The notes under the pieces were generated by a model. That model was given only the letters and a program-made list of their open reading frames with translations. It made no database searches and was not told the DNA's origin. A stretch of 64,000 bases of DNA from Cristatella mucedo (lineage: Eukaryota > Bryozoa > Phylactolaemata > Cristatellidae): the NCBI GenBank assembly GCA_009760855.2, contig WPIO01000023.1, positions 2,213,001 through 2,277,000 of the forward strand, written 5' to 3'. The position numbers and the translations under genes are program-made. Positions 49,554 through 64,000 of the stretch are shown here, piece by piece; positions within the stretch are counted from its first letter, which is position 1; each line of letters starts with the position of its first letter.

Positions 49554-50499
49554 CTAGAAAACTGCAAGCGCCAGTAAAGAGACGAACTCCGCGGCGGAGC
49601 TCTCCGCCGCCGCTCGGAGGAACGCCCTCTCTCCCTCCTTCCAGCCCCCTCGGTAGCTCCCTCGTACTACAGATGACCGTGGAGGTATGCGAAGGATAAG
49701 CTCCGCCCCGTGGCCTATTTAGTCGTTTATCTCCTATCCACAACAAAGGTGACAGTATAGTCTGGAGATGCGCGTCGGACGTACGGAGCTGACGACGTCG
49801 TCGCTGACACTTCGCCGTGGACATTTAAACCGTCGAACGGCTGACGTCGCTTTCCCAGCCATTTGAACGGTGAGTATAAAACTAGGGTATGCGTAGGTTT
49901 TCATTACGACGCACGACATTGCAGTAATTTACGATAAATGTATGTATGCAAGGGCAGATAAGATTACCGCTGACTGGACTCGATAAAAGAGTCAAATAAG
50001 CTTTGAAGATTTGAATGTCAGCTTATCTTTATCCATTTTAATTTTAAAAGAGCATAGATGAGCTGAAATTCAAATCTTTCATACAATATATTCGTTTTTA
50101 ATATATAAAATCATGAAATATAATTTTAAAATCCTTCTTCATTTTTCCTCCAGTACAGATTTCGCACCATTAAATAAGATCTCTAAGCTTTGCTGTCAGT
50201 CAGACAAGCGACTCTACACTAAGCTTTTAAAAAAAAGCATTGACGACAGCAGCTTTTGACCTACAGACAGGTCTCACACTGTGCGCCTACTTTGAGTCGA
50301 CGAACATTACCAAAATCGGAACCTGCTTAGACAAGAGTTTCACATCAAAATAGCTGTAGATTCCAGATTCCGTGTATTCACGACCCGGCCAGTACTCATA
50401 CGCACTTTTGAAAAAACTCAGTGGTTCGTCGAAGGCGTAGCTGCCCCATCACACTACTTCCGTAGATTTCGAAAATCTAGAGCTCACTTGTGGCTTTGG

Positions 50500-50790
50500 G
50501 CGCTGTAAAAAATTGCTGTTATAATTATTATGAAGTCGCTCCAACAACTTGTATGCAATGTCTTCTCATCTGCTGCCAATTCTGGCCCATTCTTTCGCGT
50601 CATCCTGCACTACTACTTACGCGATACTCACTCCGTCGACGGCCCTTCGTACGCGGCTATGCTTCTCACTGTCTCTCTGTTACCTAAGATCTGTGTCTGC
50701 TGGGTACCGTGGGTGCGCCGAAAGTCGCAGCAGCTTATAGTGCACTGCAGAAGTTCAAAAGTATAACATCCACTTCGTCTTATCGGTGTA
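50500..50790 (+). mobile_element. Decayed LINE-A 3' remnant
   Basis: It has TCATCTGCTGCCAATTCTGG, CTATGCTTCTCACTGTCTCT, GCGCCGAAAGTCGCAGCAGC and TTATAGTGCACTGCAG, in the order of the LINE-A 3' end but strongly diverged. Confidence 0.5.
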
Positions 50791-51454
50791 GCAGTCGTAG
50801 AGACACACCCACTCATGTCCACGGTTTTAACCCAACCCCGATCAGGCCGACGGGGACTTCCACGCTTTCGCCGTAGTGGATGGAGTACAAAAGGTGCGCG
50901 CAATGCGTAAAAATTTTCTATCAAGCTCTAAAAAGTATATGGAACTGCAACACACCACTTTTTTTTCGGTGAGAAGTACGCCCACCAAAGTTGTTGATTA
51001 CCGCCGCCTAATCTCGGCTGGGCATTGACGCCTCCAACTTTTCAACGGCCGAGCGACTAGTGGCACTCGAACGGTTCAAAAAAATATCATCCGCCAGGGT
51101 AGGCGGATTTGGGCTGCTGCTCACTCGCTGGTCCAGCATAGTTTCTTAAATAATCCGCGGGGCAGCGAATCGCTAATCGTGCGACTGACTGGGCCAACCC
51201 ACGATGTTTACAAACGAGTTACAAGTTATTTTCGGACCCAATTCGCCCACATCTCCTTGTCATTGTCCTGCGTGTATAAACTTATCCTCGGACACACTTC
51301 CGACAAACAGAGTTCCCTTCGCGTAGACATACCAATGCTGGTCCGTTATGCAGCCGGGAATGAGAGCTGACGGACGGGACGCCTTACAACGACGACGGTA
51401 ATTACGATTCCGCAGCTCGTAAAGCAGCGTGCAGTAGACGGACGGGGTGGGTAC

Positions 51455-51635
51455 TCATAGATAGCGCAGGAGGCGCCGTGCTCGCTGTTCGATAGCCCTA
51501 CTGAGATTGTGGATTCGAATCCTGCAGCGGGCTTTGATCCTTTTTGCTTTGATCCTTTATTACCAACTTCGACAAGCTGTGGCGATGGCCGTTGGAGGCT
51601 CCTCTGCAGCTATATAAACGAGGCCACTAAATGTG
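51455..51635 (+). mobile_element. tRNA-derived SINE-1-like copy, diverged
   Basis: It has a strong B box TGGATTCGAATCC, CTGCAGCGGGCTTTGATCC, GCTATATAAACGAGGCCACT and a T-rich end. A duplicated TTTTTGCTTTGATCC lies in the middle. Confidence 0.65.
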
Positions 51636-52289
51636 CTAGTATTTTTTTTTTACTCAACCTTTCTTCAGCCAACTTAGCGGCATCGTTTACGAGTACCAGA
51701 GCTGAAATCTTCTACGATCGTTAAAATGTAACGAACACTGGGTCACTCTCCATCAGGTGGGCACAGCACTTTTTAGCCCACTCTCGCCTGACGGCTTCCC
51801 ACCACTTTACTCGGCCACCGCGTCTTCTAACCCACTCGTCAAACAAGCTCCCACAAGTCGACGACTCACCGCTGGCCGGCCAACTGCAGTCCCTATAGCG
51901 GCCTCCAGTTTCCTGTATGAGCACCATCAAGTAGGCTTCCTAGCGGACGGTGCAGGTCTCGTCGAGTTCCTGCTTAGAGACCTCGAGGCGATGGCAGCTC
52001 GATGGCAGCCCTACCTGACCCACTTACACAGATTACTATATCACACAGCCTTCACTCATCCTAAAAAAAAGAGTAATAAACACATAAAATACATAAAACG
52101 CATAAAAGGCTCTCTACGAAGGAAGCACATGCAGCATCTCGCTGCCCAAGCTCAGGTATCAGGAAGATGCGTGTCTTGTCAATTCCAGGAATCCATAGGA
52201 TGCCAAAAGTGCAATTTGAGAAAACTTTAAAGACTCGCCGTGTCGCCCCTAACGAGCTGGCTGTGGACGTGATAATGACTAGCATATAG

Positions 52290-52295
52290 TTTATT
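52290..52295 (-). terminator. Candidate poly(A) signal of OTUD7-like gene
   Basis: AATAAA on the minus strand lies about 366 bp after the stop codon of the OTUD7-like gene. It is the first canonical hexamer noticed downstream. Confidence 0.45.
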
Positions 52296-52660
52296 AGTAT
52301 ACAGTGCAAAGCGAGCAGCGTCCAGGCAGCTCTGCTTGCACTTGCACTTGCACTGCTGCAAACAGAAAGTAGAACGAGTCAAATCGCACCAAGTCCAACT
52401 GTGCTAGTAAGCAGAGCTTTAAAAAGAGGTCTAAACTTGTGTAAGTCCAACGACCTGGCCATCTGGGCTAAGCTAGCATCTGAATCACAGGTTAAGTACA
52501 GCCGACACGTCTGCCCATGGTGCACATTCCACGGGACCACGCGACGAAGCTAGTCAGCTTTGGCCATCAAGTGGACTCCGGCTTAAGCTGCAACGCTACG
52601 ATGCATGGACGGCAGTTAAAAAAAATACGATGAGAGAGAAGGTGCACGGATATTGTGCAA

Positions 52661-63803
<11,143 letters not shown>

Positions 63804-64000
63804 CTGCATGAAATTAAGTATACAATTACTGCACTCTGCAAAATTAGTGCAAGACTACTCTGCTGGCACTATGGCACTACAAGAATCCGCCCACTTACAC
63901 AAGCCCATGCCCGCACACAGACACGCTCGCGCGCACACACACACACCAACTTCTGGGCAGTTGCAAGCATCAGACATCGGTTCAGTGACAAAGGTTGAGG

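Larger units (their letters stand above)
48548..49720 (-). promoter_or_regulatory. Probable KLF promoter / CpG-rich 5' region
   Basis: The region upstream of the KLF start is far richer in CpG than the rest of the window, especially about 48,780-49,660. It contains TGACGTCA at 48809-48816 (CRE palindrome), ATTGG at 48829-48833 (CCAAT on the minus strand), GGGCGTG at 48789-48795 and GGCCACGCC-type boxes near 48770. The CRE and CCAAT lie about 265-285 bp before the ATG. No convincing TATA box is seen. The transcription start is unknown. Confidence 0.6.
49721..52660. other. KLF-OTUD7 intergenic region
   Basis: It is AT-rich at about 49,930-50,160. It holds a decayed LINE-A 3' remnant (about 50500-50790), a SINE-1 copy (51455-51635) and, from 52660 down to about 52,270, the presumed OTUD7 3' UTR. 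No gene was recognised. Confidence 0.6.

Overview
This is a 64-kb window of intron-rich nuclear DNA from an animal, most likely an invertebrate. Genes are split into short exons with GT-AG (once GC-AG) introns. Introns and intergenic DNA are packed with non-LTR retrotransposon remnants, tRNA-derived SINEs and long dinucleotide microsatellites. I cannot name the species. Nothing looks bacterial: there are no operons, CRISPR arrays or intact tRNA/rRNA genes.

Three protein-coding genes can be assembled exon by exon. (1) About 2,418-36,117, plus strand: the 3' part (about 19 exons) of the catalytic subunit of mitochondrial DNA polymerase gamma (POLG). It runs from the end of the exonuclease domain (Exo III motif) through the spacer to polymerase motifs A, B and C and the stop codon. 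The 5' exons lie before the window or were not recognised. (2) 44,326-48,547, minus strand: a complete three-exon Kruppel-like factor of the KLF9/13/16 group, 244 residues, with a Sin3-interaction-type helix and three C2H2 fingers. Its upstream region is CpG-rich and holds a perfect CRE palindrome, an inverted CCAAT box and GC/CACCC-type boxes. (3) 52,661-63,803, minus strand: the 3' six exons of an OTUD7/Cezanne-type OTU deubiquitinase. The catalytic-histidine segment is present; the exon with the catalytic cysteine must lie past base 64,000. Its last exon carries two A20-type zinc fingers rather than the single one of vertebrate OTUD7 proteins.

The KLF9/13-like gene sits directly beside the OTUD7 gene. 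Human KLF13 and OTUD7A are also neighbours (15q13.3), and human POLG is on the same chromosome arm. This looks like very old linkage and is the most interesting gene-level observation.

The rest is mobile and repetitive. LINE-A is a Jockey/CR1/L2-type element ending in ATTAC repeats; its best copy is at 29,735-31,800. LINE-B is related but ends in a conserved hairpin followed by TTA repeats, with about 18 fragments. SINE-1 is tRNA-derived, with about seven copies. SINE-2 is tRNA-derived and shares the LINE-B 3' hairpin, which suggests it borrows the LINE-B machinery. Several long microsatellites start exactly at retroelement 3' ends. POLG intron 16 holds a perfect 218-bp tandem duplication. 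A roughly 480-bp CT tract lies just upstream of an OTUD7 splice acceptor.
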